From the NCBI GenBank assembly GCA_014905825.1, contig JACGCN010000001.1, positions 3,472,001-3,536,000 on the forward strand: a stretch of DNA of 64,000 nucleotides, in the 5' to 3' direction. Below are positions 53,847 through 64,000 of this stretch, one piece after another. The notes under the pieces were generated by a model that saw nothing but the letters and a program-made list of their open reading frames with translations, did no database searches and was not told the DNA's origin. The position numbers were made by a program, and so were the translations under genes. How positions within the stretch are numbered: the stretch's first letter is position 1; the number at the start of each line of letters is the position of its first letter. This DNA is from Lyophyllum atratum. Its lineage: Eukaryota; Basidiomycota; Agaricomycetes; Agaricales; Lyophyllaceae.

Positions 53847-55130
53847 GCCATATCCACTCACATCTGAGAATGTGGCGGAATCCCACCAGATTTGTTACCT
53901 GTGAGAAGTATGGCGAGATCCAACCATACCTCAAACCTGCAAAGATATGGAGTTAATCAGCCGTATCCTGGAATATAGTCGGAAATCGCTAGATCTATTC
54001 AATAGCAATATAAGCCGTATTTTCAGAATCCGGCTGAATCCTGCCATATCCACTCACATCCGAGAATGTGGCGGAATCCCGCCAAAATTGTTACCTGTGA
54101 GAAATATGGCGAGATCCAACCATACCTCAAACCTGCAAAGATATGGAGTTAATCAGCCGTATCCTGGAATATAGTCGGAAATCGCTAGATCTATTCAATA
54201 GCAATATAAGCCGTATTTTCAGAATCCGGCTGAATCCTGCCATATCCACTCACATCCGAGAATGTGGCGGAATCCCGCCAAAATTGTTACCTGTGAGAAA
54301 TATGGCGAGATCCAACCATACCTCAAACCTGCAAAGATATGGAGTTAATCAGCCGTATCCTGGAATATAGTCGGAAATCGCTAGATCTATTCAATAGCAA
54401 TATAAGCCGTATTTTCAGAATCCGGCTGAATCCTGCCATATCCACTCACATCCGAGAATGTGGCGGAATCCCGCCAAAATTGTTACCTGTGAGAAATATG
54501 GCGAGATCCAACCATACCTCTTACCTGCAAAGATATGGAGTTAATCAGCCATATCCTGGGATATGGTCGGAAATCGCCAGATCTGTTCAATAGCAATATG
54601 AGCCGTATTTTCAGAATACGGCTGAATCCTGCCGTATCCACTCACATCTGAGAATGTGGCGGAATCCCGCCAGATTTGTTACCTGTGAGGAATATGGCGA
54701 GATCCAACCATACCTCGTACCTGCAACGATATGGAGTTAATCAGCCACATCCTGAGATATGGTCGGAAATCGCCAGATCTGTTCAATAGCAATATGAGCC
54801 GTATTTTCAGAATACGGCTGAATCCTGCCGTATCCACTCACATCTGAGAATGTGGCGGAATCCCGCCAGATTTGTTACCTGTGAGGAATACGGCGAGATC
54901 CAACCATACCTCGTACCTGCAACGATATGGAGTTAATCAGCCATATCCTGAGATATGGTTGGAAATCGCCAGATCTGTTCAATAGCAATATGAGCCGTAT
55001 TTTCAGAAAACGGCTAAATCCTGCCATATCCACTCACATCGGAGAATGTGGCGGAATCCCGCCAGATTTGTTACCTGTGAGACATATAGCGGGATCCAAC
55101 CATACCTCAAACCTGCAAGGATATGGCGTG
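53847..55130. repeat. Satellite array, 196-bp unit, about 6.5 copies
   Basis: The phrase ggagttaatcagcc recurs at about 53950, 54146, 54342, 54537, 54733 and 54928 with a diverged seventh at 55125. The unit length is 195-196 bp. Copies two to four (about 53,950-54,530) are nearly identical, whereas outer copies differ by several substitutions, so the middle has been homogenised recently. Units are rich in atatgg/ccatat. Open frames through the array are repeat artefacts. Confidence 0.95.
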
Positions 55131-55457
55131 AAATAGCTGTATCTTGGGCCATGGCAAAATCTATTGAATCAGATGACATATATATACAAGACGTTTGGTA
55201 GATTACAACCATATTATCTACAGACTGTGTTTGGGCGACCTGTCAACTGTGTTTGGTCAACCTGTTGACTCACTTTGGTCGAAGGGCTCTAAGTCACCTA
55301 CCCCGAATGCCAACTTTTGTGTGACAGTTAACGTTCACACACCAAGGGGATTGGTGTATTTTATCATGTTTACCACTTATCGAATTACAGTGGCAACTGT
55401 TCTTCAGCTTCCTACGACTTCCAAGTTCTCCGACTAATAATTCCAGCGCAGACATTC

Positions 55458-56435
55458 ATGGACAAATGGGAGCCTTATTTCCACTGGGCATTCCGTGATG
55501 AACCTGTGCTATTCTCTTCACTTTATGTCCACTCCTTTTCAAGTTTCCTGGCCGCTTCAATTCTGGTGATATGTATCTGTATCGGGGAAAGGTATATAAA
55601 AGTTTGTTCACCTGTGGAGTATCAAGCGTCTGACAGTTCTGCCCAGATGCCTGTCGCGACTATTAGAGAAACATTGGGCCTTCCCATCCATCCGACATTC
55701 ACGGTGGCAGCAGTTGGTATGGCGCGCATCCCTCTACTGGGTCGTCACTCTTTTAAGATTGTGAGTCTGGCGTCAATTTGAACTTCATGCTTAGACCACT
55801 GATTGACTTCCAGAAGCTACATGCTAATTTCTATGACGTATAACTTTGGGTAGGCCATGTTATTCATCTTCCCATTCGTCCAACAAGCTGACAGCACTGG
55901 GGCACTAAGCTTGATAATTGTGATTGTACGTGGCATATAGACACATCTCGCCGACGGCCTGCGCATGTGAATCACTGAATACCTCAGGTCACAAGCTTGA
56001 CCGTCACCCAAACCATAGTAGAGCTTCTTGACTCTTCAGGATATCGATCAAAACAAGCGTGCGTAGCTACTTTTATCCCTTGCCCGCCTCTTACCTTAAG
56101 ACAGGCGCAAGAGACATGAAGCAGACTCGGAGCAACCACTACTCGACAGACAATCCGAGTTGCGGCTAGTGACATACCCACGTTCGAAATCGAAACCGGA
56201 CAACATCTTTATCCATCCAAATCACTCAAACCTCGCACGCGCAGATGCACTCGCCTCGGAAATGGGCATATCTGCGGATACAGAACGTGTTCATGTTCAC
56301 AAATACGAACGAGAAGATGCCGCCTGGAATGCAGGTGAGGGCACGGATCCTGCGCGAGTTCCACTAGGGTCAAGCAGGAAAGCCTCAGATCCAGAGTTGA
56401 ATTTCCACGTTCGAGACACATCGGACTCTGATTAG
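55458..56435 (+). CDS. Ctr-family copper transporter with long cytosolic tail
   Basis: High-affinity Cu(I) importer family. The start at 55458 reads MDKWEPYFHWAFRDEPVLFS, the usual cytosol-proximal lead of basidiomycete Ctr proteins, then TM1 (LYVHSFSSFLAASILVICIC). After a loop and intron (about 55755-55814), SYMLISMTYNFG carries the M-x3-M copper motif in TM2. Two further introns (about 55849-55893 and 55928-55986) build TM3 (ALSLIIVIVTSLTV). The GxxxG packing motif common in TM3 is not seen. A tail of about 120 residues (KSKPDNIFIHPNHSNLARAD and on) ends at 56435; the frame is continuous through the last splice (about 56058-56104), so I include it. An N-terminal Met-rich exon may be missing. 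Confidence 0.78.
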
Positions 56436-56789
56436 CACTGAACTTCACATACCAGGACATTGGTATCCCAATGTATCTACATATAATAATTAGAAAGATC
56501 ATGGAGATTAGCTGTAATATATCACAAGAACGGCCTGGTGCCTCAAGCTCATAGGATCATAGTAAACTGCCATTAGAAATGTGGAAGGTAAGAGGTAGAG
56601 GTCACGTATAATGGTGACATTCACGACGTTCAAAGTCTGATTTGGTACGAGGCTGCTGGTTCGAACTCAATATCCGAATCGTGGTGGCGGAAGTGGTATA
56701 GTTATTCAAAACTGTAGTCGTGAAAATGATGCGAAGTATGTTCCGTAGATATGCAAGTAATGTAAATTGTCTCGTGCTAAGTCGTGGAT
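56436..56789. other. Intergenic between convergent genes
   Basis: About 350 bp between the Ctr and kinase stop codons; nothing recognised. Confidence 0.4.
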
Positions 56790-59700
56790 CTACCTCGTGG
56801 AATCATGATGAACTCCTGCTCGTTTCGTGACAAAAGTGCCACGTCCCCCCAAACCTGACCTAGGAGGGTCCGCCTCTGCCGTTTTCCGTTGCCACTGGTC
56901 AATGAGTTTCCCAACGCCCTGATATGGACGTTCAGGAGAGGAAGAGCCGCTCTCTGTGCGGGATGAGGAGTCGTCCGTAGTCGTGCGTGAAGGGAACTTC
57001 GGGCGAGAGGCGTCTGGCTTGAGAGACGTATTTCGGGGTATGATATCCTCTGACTCCTTACGGAGGGTACCGTGTTGCAGGGGAATTGGAGTGCTGATGC
57101 TTGTAGTAGGGTTTACCTCGGTCGGGCTCTTTGGCGCCCGACCGGAATCTGTTCGTTCTTTGTCTGCGTTAGATTCTGTCCTCAAATAGCGGCCCTCGCT
57201 TGAACTGGATCCCAGCTTGCCGAGAGGCCGTTGTGCTCCAGGGGATAACGGGCCTCCAAGTCCTGTCGATTTGACACCCCCGCCGAACCCTTCATATCGC
57301 TGTACCATATCGGAGATAGACGTGCGCCGTGCATTAGTCCGATGGTTGGGGCCTTCAGGGGGCACCAAACCCGGTGATGTAGACGATTGTCCCGCGGAGG
57401 ATGATGCGTAGGAATCCGTAGATTTTGAGGGGAAAATAAACATCGACTGAGGGCGCGAGCGCGAAGGAGAAGGTGTTGGGCCGCCCGAAACTGGTGAAGA
57501 GATTTGTTCGCTCCCTGTTGGCTGTCGAGCAGAGGGATCAATAAGCGGTGAAAGCAAGCCATGAGATGAAACAGAGGCTGGGTTTTGATTCGCTTTCGCC
57601 GAATGCAAGGGTATACCAGAGGGCCGTCCTTTGAGACCCTTCAACGACGGTCCTGAATCGACTTGTGACAACTCTGCTATATATGTGTCTCGCTCTTTCT
57701 CCTTAGGTGCGAGACCTCCGCCGTACAGATCTACCAGATCATGCACAGAGCTTTGTCTCCCTTTGTGGCGGCTTCTCTGAGCAGGCGCCTTCAGAGATGG
57801 GCGCGTGACACCAGCTGCATCTTCAGGGCCTTCATCCCCGCTGGAAGCCGAATCGACGTCGCGTGGCCGCCCGGAAGTGCGCGTCGGGAGAGGGTTCTGC
57901 TTCAGAACACGATGCGAGTCTTCGGGTATGTTAATGGGTGGAAATGCGCGAGTGAACCTGGAGACCGTGGGAGAGATCTGAGTTTCTGTATGTGCCGCAG
58001 GCGAAGGTGACGGGCTATGTTTGGCGTATTGGACATGGTCGTGCTGCGGAACCACTGGGTCCTGCAAAGCAAAAGTACTTTTTTGGATAACAGATGCTCG
58101 TTTGCTGGGGGAGTCTCGTAGGACCGGCGTCTTCGGAGGCGAGGCAGAGATGAGAAGGGAAGATGGGGCGCCAGCATCAAAGTCATCCCCGGTCAGCCAG
58201 TCGTTATGCTTTTTACGCGCCGGCAGACGTGGTTCGGTGCTTTGAGCCATACGAGGAGACAGGTTGGATTTAGTAGATGTATCTGCTTCTTGCGTCGCGT
58301 TGGGTTGGAGGGTGTGCTTCATCGTGACAGAACTTCGGTGCTTCCGCGTCAGGCTTGGACGTGAGGAGCCTTCATCCAGTGTATGTGAGCCAGTCGTCAG
58401 CTTGTTTTCCTCAGGGCGTAGAGAATCGACAGGAACTCTGCCACGGTTACGATCACTACTTTCACCTTGAGATTCACGCATAGCAATGCCCGTCACCTGC
58501 TCTGACCGAATGCCTTCCCGGCCTTGAGAGCCGCGAGGGTGAGGGTCAGGCTTTAGAAGACTAATGCCGCTAACGCCTGGTCGCGTGGAAACACCGTTAC
58601 GCCTTGACAGTGGGGAAGACTTCTCTTCTCCTTGATATGTGGGTAAGCCGCCAATCCGGTTAGATGGCATACCAGGGGAAAAGCTTGCATCCAGTTCTTC
58701 AAGGGATGGAAAACGATTTTCTGCAGGGAGGCCATCAGAGTGCGAGGGCGTGGTTCTTTGTGAAGCAGGTTGTGGTGCCAGCCTGGATGAGGTAGCGTTC
58801 AATGAATTAGGCGAGGGAGATACTGATGACGGATACAACTGCGACTGTGAAGCAAGGGATTGTCGAGGGGATGGCGTGAGTCGTGGAATAGCGCTGCTCG
58901 ATTTATCAGGACTTATTCGAAACCCGGCGCTGTTCATGACGGCCAGTCCTGTCCGGAGCTTCCGAGCTTCAGCGAGGGTCGGTGCTGGCTTTTCATACGA
59001 CATCCCAAGACCCAACCCATCAAATGCGTCTTTATCTGAGGATGATCGTGCGTTCATGCCGACGAGCTGTTGTCGTGATACTAAAGGAGATTTCGAGGGA
59101 ACTGGACTGGATGGAGGCGGTGGGTGCGGTTTAGCTCCTCCCACGGAATCCCAAAGTTTTTCAGCGAAATCATCTCCAAACCCAAGACGTTTGTCCTTCT
59201 TAGCATCCAGCTGCGGTTCCTTCCCATCTATATTCCAGATATCAGCGGAGCCATTGTTGCCACGTATACCGTTGGCAGCCATAGATTTCGAGGGGTCACT
59301 CCCAATGATAAAATCCTCATCCAGCCAGTTATCTGCTCTCTCTGATTTCGAACTCTGTGCATCGGAGGGTTTCTGAGAGCTCGAAGATATGGTTGACCAC
59401 TCGTTTTCCTTGACGGATGGTCTCCCTCTACGCATCGGTGGAACATTTTGGATGTCTGAGGGTTTCTGAAGATTCCTGGCTGTCGAAGGTGCTTCAGATT
59501 CGTTGGAATATGTCTGATGTCCACGAAGTGGTGCGATGGCCTCCATGACCTTCTCACGTGCCTGGATTCCCTGGCCTTTAGAAGGCGATACAGACATTGG
59601 TACCCTGTTTTGTGGAGGCGCGCCAATGTTTTCAATATGATTGGGAGAGGAGGACGGCTTGATTTGGGTCTGATGCCTTGGGGAGAGGGGCTGTGGTACA

Positions 59701-60846
59701 GGGATGGTGTATTTAAATCGTGATTTCGTTCCGCGTAAGCGATGAACATGCGAAAGAAGCTCAAACACGGTGGGCCGCCGTGACCCGTGCTCCTGAAGCA
59801 TCGATGCTGAAAGGCGGGAAGTTAGGGGAGCTACCTCCATCAAGAGGTCAACACGCACCAATCAATTGGTTCATATGGGGTGAGTATACTGGGTATGGAG
59901 GAATCCGGTACTGGACATTGAGTATCGCTAATTGCCCGTGCTCTTCGAACGGCGTCGTATAATAGCACAGCTTGTATAACAAGACTCCGAGAGCCCATAC
60001 ATCGCTTTTCTCATCGACGGGCCTTCTTGAATAGACGTCAACCATTTCCGGTGCTCTGTATTGTAGGGTCGTATGTCGATTGAGATCGGCTTCTAAAGCG
60101 CGTATTTCTTGCGTGTTTGCGGGTGGGCGAGAGACGGTTGTCGCAGAGCCGAAGTCACAAAGTTTGTAGGACGTGGAAGTGGATTGCAGGATATTCTCGA
60201 CCTTCAAGTCACGATGGAGGAGTGCAGGACGGAGGTTGTGCATGCAAGCTACACCCTCGCAGACATCCACGAAGATTTGCAATATCTCGGCCTCGGTAAG
60301 TCGTTCTCGAAGACGACGGTTCATCATGTCAATAATACCACCACCTTTGAACCGTCAGATGGTAAGAGAAGAGGATGAAAAGACTACTGACCAGGGCAGA
60401 ATTCCATAAGAATGAACACTTCATACGTGCCATTGGGCATTTTGTGCCATGCCGCGTCGATGAGGTGTACAATGTTGGGATGGCCTTTAAGCAGCCTCTA
60501 AGAAAGAGTATGAATGTCGTTCTATGCCTGGCTAAAGTAACGCACCATAACATCGACTTCTTTCTTCACTTCTGTCAGCATGGCCTCGTTCGCGACCGCG
60601 ATCCGCTTGAGAACGTGATGTGTAGTGTTGTACACTGGTGTCGCCGTTCTCACAAGATATACGTGAGCAAATCCGCCTGGTGTCGCGAGTCAATGAGCAT
60701 AACAGAGGTTACAAGCCCTTGAATGACTTGCCTTGCGAAAGATATCGCTCAACCTGGACATTGAATTTGTTCACTGAGATAGATTGGCCCGGAACCAGTG
60801 TTCCCTTGTTCTGAGCATATGCATGATATGCCTGTTGGCTAGCCAT
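56790..60846 (-). CDS. Ark/Prk (AAK1/GAK) family serine/threonine protein kinase
   Basis: Kinases of this family phosphorylate endocytic adaptors and actin-patch proteins. The start at 60846 (MASQQAYHAYAQNKG) leads into VERYLSQ, then GGFAHVYLV (glycine loop), HVLKRI (ATP-binding Lys) and EVKKEVDVM (helix C Glu). GHPNIVHLIDAAW, HRDLKVENIL, CDFGSA, YRAPEMVD and DVWALGVLLYKLCYY complete the lobe, which ends with HGSRRPTVFELL. The kinase domain (first ~320 residues) is split by several introns, the last at about 59815-59865. A single exon of about 1,000 residues follows, Ser/Pro-rich and disordered, closing with GVGKLIDQWQRKTAE, a conserved tail of fungal members. No frame problem. Shares a 168-bp divergent promoter region with the dehydrogenase. 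Confidence 0.93.
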
Positions 60847-61014
60847 TTGTTGTAGGCCTCGTGGATTGAGCTGCGACAGAGCCTGCGGCAGGCCTCTTCG
60901 GTGTTGCTCTGAACACGGTTACGACCCACGTGACCAGGTCAAATATTCGGAGTTGTGTCCGATTTAGAAACACGCCCCATACTTTGGACTCGATCTTATC
61001 ATCATCTCGCTAGC

Positions 61015-62548
61015 ATGTCTGAACTCCTCCTCACTGCGCTCAGCCCGAAACAAGATGCTGTACCATACTCCAGGCCAGAAACCCCCGACTCTCATGCCGC
61101 ACAAAAGATCGGCTTTGTGGGCCTGGGCTCCATGGGCTATCTAATGGCTCAGAATCTGGCAAACCATCGCGCGTCATTGACACCTTTACTTGTCTGGAAC
61201 AGGACTATTGAGAAAGCCGAAAGACTCCTTAACACTCTTGGAAAGGATAAGATTCGCGTTGCGCAGGATCTAGCGCAGGTCGCCTCGGAGTGTGATGTCA
61301 TCATCACCAACCTCGCTAACGACGCCGTCGTGAAGTCCGTTTACGAGACTTTCGCAGAAGCTTTGAAGGTGGGCATTTCTTTTTGGGTGATGTCCGTACA
61401 TGAATTCCTCTTCTTTGTAGCGCACACCACCGTCTCAGTCCCGAATCTTTGTCGAGACTAGCACTGTCAGTTCATTCAGTTTTTGCATGACCTATGACAA
61501 TTTACATCCTTCTTCTAGATCTACCCGACTCTAGCAGGTAAGCTCTTCCCTACTTATATAGGTAAAATTATTACCCATCTCACTCCTCTGTAGGAGAACT
61601 CGATGCCCTGGTCTCGTCTATTCCGCACTCACGTTTGATCACATGTCCCGTCTTTGGAACGCCCGCTGTAGCAGAAAAGGCTCAGCTTCTGCTCATCATG
61701 AGTGGCGACTATCGTTCAAAAAAGGAAGTTGCATACCACCTTGTACCAGCCATCGGGAGAAAAGTGATTGACTTAGGGGGGAATCTTGAGAAAGGTTCGC
61801 CATGACCATAATCTTTTCAGCTTCAAGTAGGAATCAAATGGATGGCATCTATTCAGCGCCGACATTTAAGCTCATTGGGAACTCAATGATCCTGGGAACA
61901 CTAGAGGTACTCGCAGAAGCCTATACCCTTGCCGAGAAGTCGGGAATCGGCGCGGACAACGTCCACAATCTTGTGCAAGGCAAGTGCTCCTATTCCAGAA
62001 AACCAACTCTCTGATATTAACGCATTAATCTAAATCGTTTAGAGCTCCTCCCTGCCCCTTCGTACGCTGCTTGTTCTAACTTCTGGGATGACGGATACAT
62101 TTTGATCTCTTATTCCAGAACTGTCGCGTATTCTGATAAGATGGCGCGCGACAAATTTGATGGGACTGTCGGCTTCGCCATTGACGGCGGCATCAAAGAC
62201 GCATCGTTAGCCACTTTCGTGGAACTCTTTGTCTGACGCTCGAGTACTGATGTCTCTCCTAGCCATATCCGACGCTTGACGGCTGAAACCAATTCACCTA
62301 TGCCTCTCATTGACGTGGCACATCAACACCTGCTGACGGCCCGTGCTCTTCACCAGAGCAAGAAACAAGAAGGAACGGCTGTATTCGATCCTCTGGACTG
62401 GAGTGGGATTATTGCGGGTACGAGAGTCGCTGCAGGACTCGATGGGTTTGACAGTAGAAAGGTAAGCGGCGCATTGAAAAATGTGAAGACATGCCATCTT
62501 GGCTCACGGGATCCGTAGCATGCGAGTATGGTTCGCGAAGACCAATAG
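61015..62548 (+). CDS. Beta-hydroxyacid dehydrogenase (3-hydroxyisobutyrate / 6-phosphogluconate dehydrogenase-like)
   Basis: NAD(P)-dependent oxidoreductase acting on small 3-hydroxyacids or their aldehydes; the exact substrate is unknown. The start at 61015 gives MSELLLTALSPKQ, then the Rossmann motif IGFVGLGSMGYLMAQNLANH. LLVWNRT is the cofactor-specificity region, followed by CDVIITNLANDAVV and the substrate loop VETST. FGTPAVAEKAQLL corresponds to the G-x-P segment, and the catalytic Lys is in APTFKLIGNSMILGTLE. Seven or so introns join in frame, including one with a weaker GTTAGC donor at about 62203. Stop at 62546-62548. About 430 residues. No frame breaks. Confidence 0.88.
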
Positions 62549-62670
62549 TTATTTACTGGAGAAAGGGATATTTCAAGGATCGAGAGTGTATTCGTATCAG
62601 TGTAGTTGTATTTCTTTTGTACCTAAGATTGGCAAACATCGGATACTTGTCTGATAAGACTGGAAGGATA

Positions 62671-63208
62671 TCAGGGTATTTCTGCGAGGCATTCGATCTC
62701 TACGTCGGCGCCAAGCGGCAGGCTCGCTACACCGACACAAGTGCGTGCTGGAAGCTTATCCTTGTCGAAAAACTTTCGGGAAATGAGGCATGAATTGAAC
62801 AGGCTAGTTAGCACTTACTTGAAGGTATATTTCGTTCATCGCTTGGAAATCTCGAGTCAGATCTGACAGGTATATGTTTACCTTAACAACATGCTCTAGT
62901 CCCGAACCCGCTGCCTTAAGAACAATTGCAACATTCTCTAAGGCAGAGCGCTGTTGACAGGAATTCAGTGATATTTAGCGGGTAACACAGACTTCTCACA
63001 GTCTGTGATTGAACACCACCTTCTACGAGCACCAGATCTTTCGTACAACCAATATTTCCAGAGACGTAAACGTTGCCTCGGGAAATGACTGCTTGGGCTG
63101 ACAAGGAAAGTTAGAACCACTATAATTCACCTGAAGACGAAGCTAACAGAAAACCGGTAAAGGTGGGATAGCGTCTGAAGTCGACACGATTTGCTTGGTG
63201 ACTGCCAT
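62671..63208 (-). CDS. RidA/YjgF/Hmf1-family enamine/imine deaminase
   Basis: Hydrolyses reactive 2-aminoacrylate-type enamines made by PLP enzymes, protecting metabolism; often mitochondrial or cytosolic. The start at 63208 reads MAVTKQIVSTSDAIPPLPVF, spliced (about 63118-63160) to SQAVISRGNVYVSGNIG, the RidA signature start. LENVAIVLKAAGSGLEHVVK and VNIYLSDLTRDFQAMNEIY follow in separate exons, then FFDKDKLPARTCVGVASLPL with the conserved Arg, and DVEIECLAEIP to the stop at 62671-62673. Five exons in about 540 bp. Complete, about 125 residues. Confidence 0.9.
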
Positions 63209-63511
63209 GGCAGGTACTTAGTACTAGTAGAGTTGTATCTAATATCCTTCAGTTCAGTGATTCGATCATCAGATGGATGCCCGGATGAAAGCGGGCCGAG
63301 CTGAAAAATCAATTTCTGGGTCCTTCGCCCAGCTTTCAAATATCGCTATCCAGGAGCTCACAAAAAACCTTCAGAAAGGCTATTACTGATGGTCATACAG
63401 TTTCCTGCTATCATATATGCATCCGTATCTTGCGGGGAGATGGCCTGAGTGGTATCAGTACGCATTCACAACCAAGTCATATACTAAGTCCAACAACCAA
63501 AAATGCCAGGG
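63209..63511. other. Intergenic, nothing recognised
   Basis: About 300 bp between the RidA start and the SYO1-like stop. A short tRNA-like phrase near 63442 was considered and rejected. Confidence 0.4.
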
Positions 63512-64000
63512 CTACAATCTAAGATCCTTCCGATACTGGACGAAAGCCTCCAAGTTGTCACGAACCTCCTCTGCTCTCCGTCGGAGGTCCTTTCCGCCTT
63601 CCTTGCGTCTGTCGATCCCCTTAACTGCCTTCTTCACATCATCGACGCTGGACTCTAGTCTCGCTAGATACCCTCCTTGTCGGAAGTTGATATCGTAAGG
63701 CATGGCTTCATCCGAGTAGATATCAATCAGAGCTGATAGAGCTTGAATAAGAGGTTCGGTCCCAGCAGGCGAAGAGGATCCATTCGAAGGAATCATCGAG
63801 AGCAGGTACTGCGAGATAAGCTGATTGCTGGGATGAGCAATGCGAGGGCTGATCGACACTGACAAGCACTCACCCTGTTGCCGTCAACAGATTGAGGATG
63901 TTGCGCGAGACACTCGAGGGTTCCTATGCATTTCACTCGTATCCGTTCATCGGACGTAACATCACAAAGTTGTATTAGTAGCTTGACTTCCGCCTCGTTG
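63512..64000 (-). CDS. SYO1 (symportin)-like ARM/HEAT-repeat adaptor, 3' end only
   Basis: SYO1 carries ribosomal proteins L5 and L11 together into the nucleus with the transportin Kap104. The visible part is the C-terminus: CIGTLECLAQHPQSVDGNR, an intron (about 63822-63871, best acceptor giving LISQYLLSMIP), then PYDINFRQGGYLARLESSVD, VKKAVKGIDRRKEGGKDLRR and EEVRDNLEAFVQYRKDLRL before the stop at 63512. The closing helical stretch with NFRQG and RKEGGKDLR fits fungal SYO1. The 5' part lies beyond the window. Confidence 0.78.

Noticed and set aside
53947..54593. Three nearly identical 75-84 codon frames with ATG starts
   Set aside because: They are the 196-bp satellite unit read repeatedly, each ending at the same stop; no splice or domain evidence.
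58639..59376. A 245-codon plus-strand open frame
   Set aside because: It lies antisense within the single large exon of the kinase tail, which is continuous with the kinase domain and has the conserved GVGKLIDQWQ end.
63440..63500. A tRNA-like phrase (atggcctgagtggtatcag) suggesting a tRNA gene
   Set aside because: There is no B-box at a suitable distance and no acceptor stem; the similarity is limited to a D-arm-like stretch.

Overview
The window is nuclear DNA of a filamentous basidiomycete, most likely an Agaricomycete mushroom or wood-decay fungus. The genes are dense and lie on both strands. Nearly every coding region is cut by short (about 45-70 bp) GT-AG introns. The gene set is typical of that group: multi-ZZ NBR1, fungal ISC1, secreted GH27 and intradiol dioxygenases, and a KDZ transposon beside a TET/JBP dioxygenase. 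There are no prokaryotic features, rRNA genes or CRISPR arrays. Gene models below were spliced by eye from reading frame, splice consensus and family motifs. Outer coordinates are firmer than internal exon borders.

Positions 1-31,300 are ordinary gene-dense DNA: the 3' part of an O-methyltransferase; an NBR1-like autophagy receptor; the riboflavin reductase RIB7; a tandem pair of type 2 methionine aminopeptidases; an alpha/beta hydrolase; the sphingolipid phospholipase C ISC1; an NTF2-like (Nxt1/p15-type) protein; two head-to-head DEAH-box helicases (PRP22 and a DHX29/57-like enzyme, 90 bp apart); a small unknown gene; nicotinamidase PNC1; and an unknown membrane protein. Six of these genes need one or more single-base frame shifts to restore strongly conserved motifs. 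The pattern looks more like residual indel errors in the assembly than mass pseudogenisation.

Positions 30,200-37,000 hold secreted enzymes: two paralogous intradiol-dioxygenase-like proteins and a GH27 alpha-galactosidase. Positions 37,000-41,170 are gene-poor. They contain a tRNA-like fragment and three unrelated tandem arrays, one of which (about 161-bp unit) carries a perfect hairpin in most copies.

Positions 41,170-53,700 are the most interesting part. A TET/JBP-type 2-oxoglutarate/Fe(II) dioxygenase gene is interrupted by a 719-bp hAT-like nonautonomous transposon with an 8-bp target duplication. Next to it are a KDZ (Kyakuja-Dileera-Zisupton) transposase with CxC5/CxC6-type cysteine clusters and at least five small companion genes, several of them basic, acidic, Pro/Ser-rich or CxxC-bearing. 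The association of fungal TET/JBP genes with KDZ elements is known; most of the companion genes here are ones I cannot assign. The outer ends of the element could not be found. A 196-bp satellite (53.8-55.1 kb) separates it from normal genes.

Positions 55,400-64,000 return to housekeeping genes: a Ctr-type copper transporter, an Ark/Prk (AAK1/GAK) family kinase, a beta-hydroxyacid dehydrogenase diverging from the kinase, a RidA protein, and the 3' end of the ribosomal-protein import adaptor SYO1.
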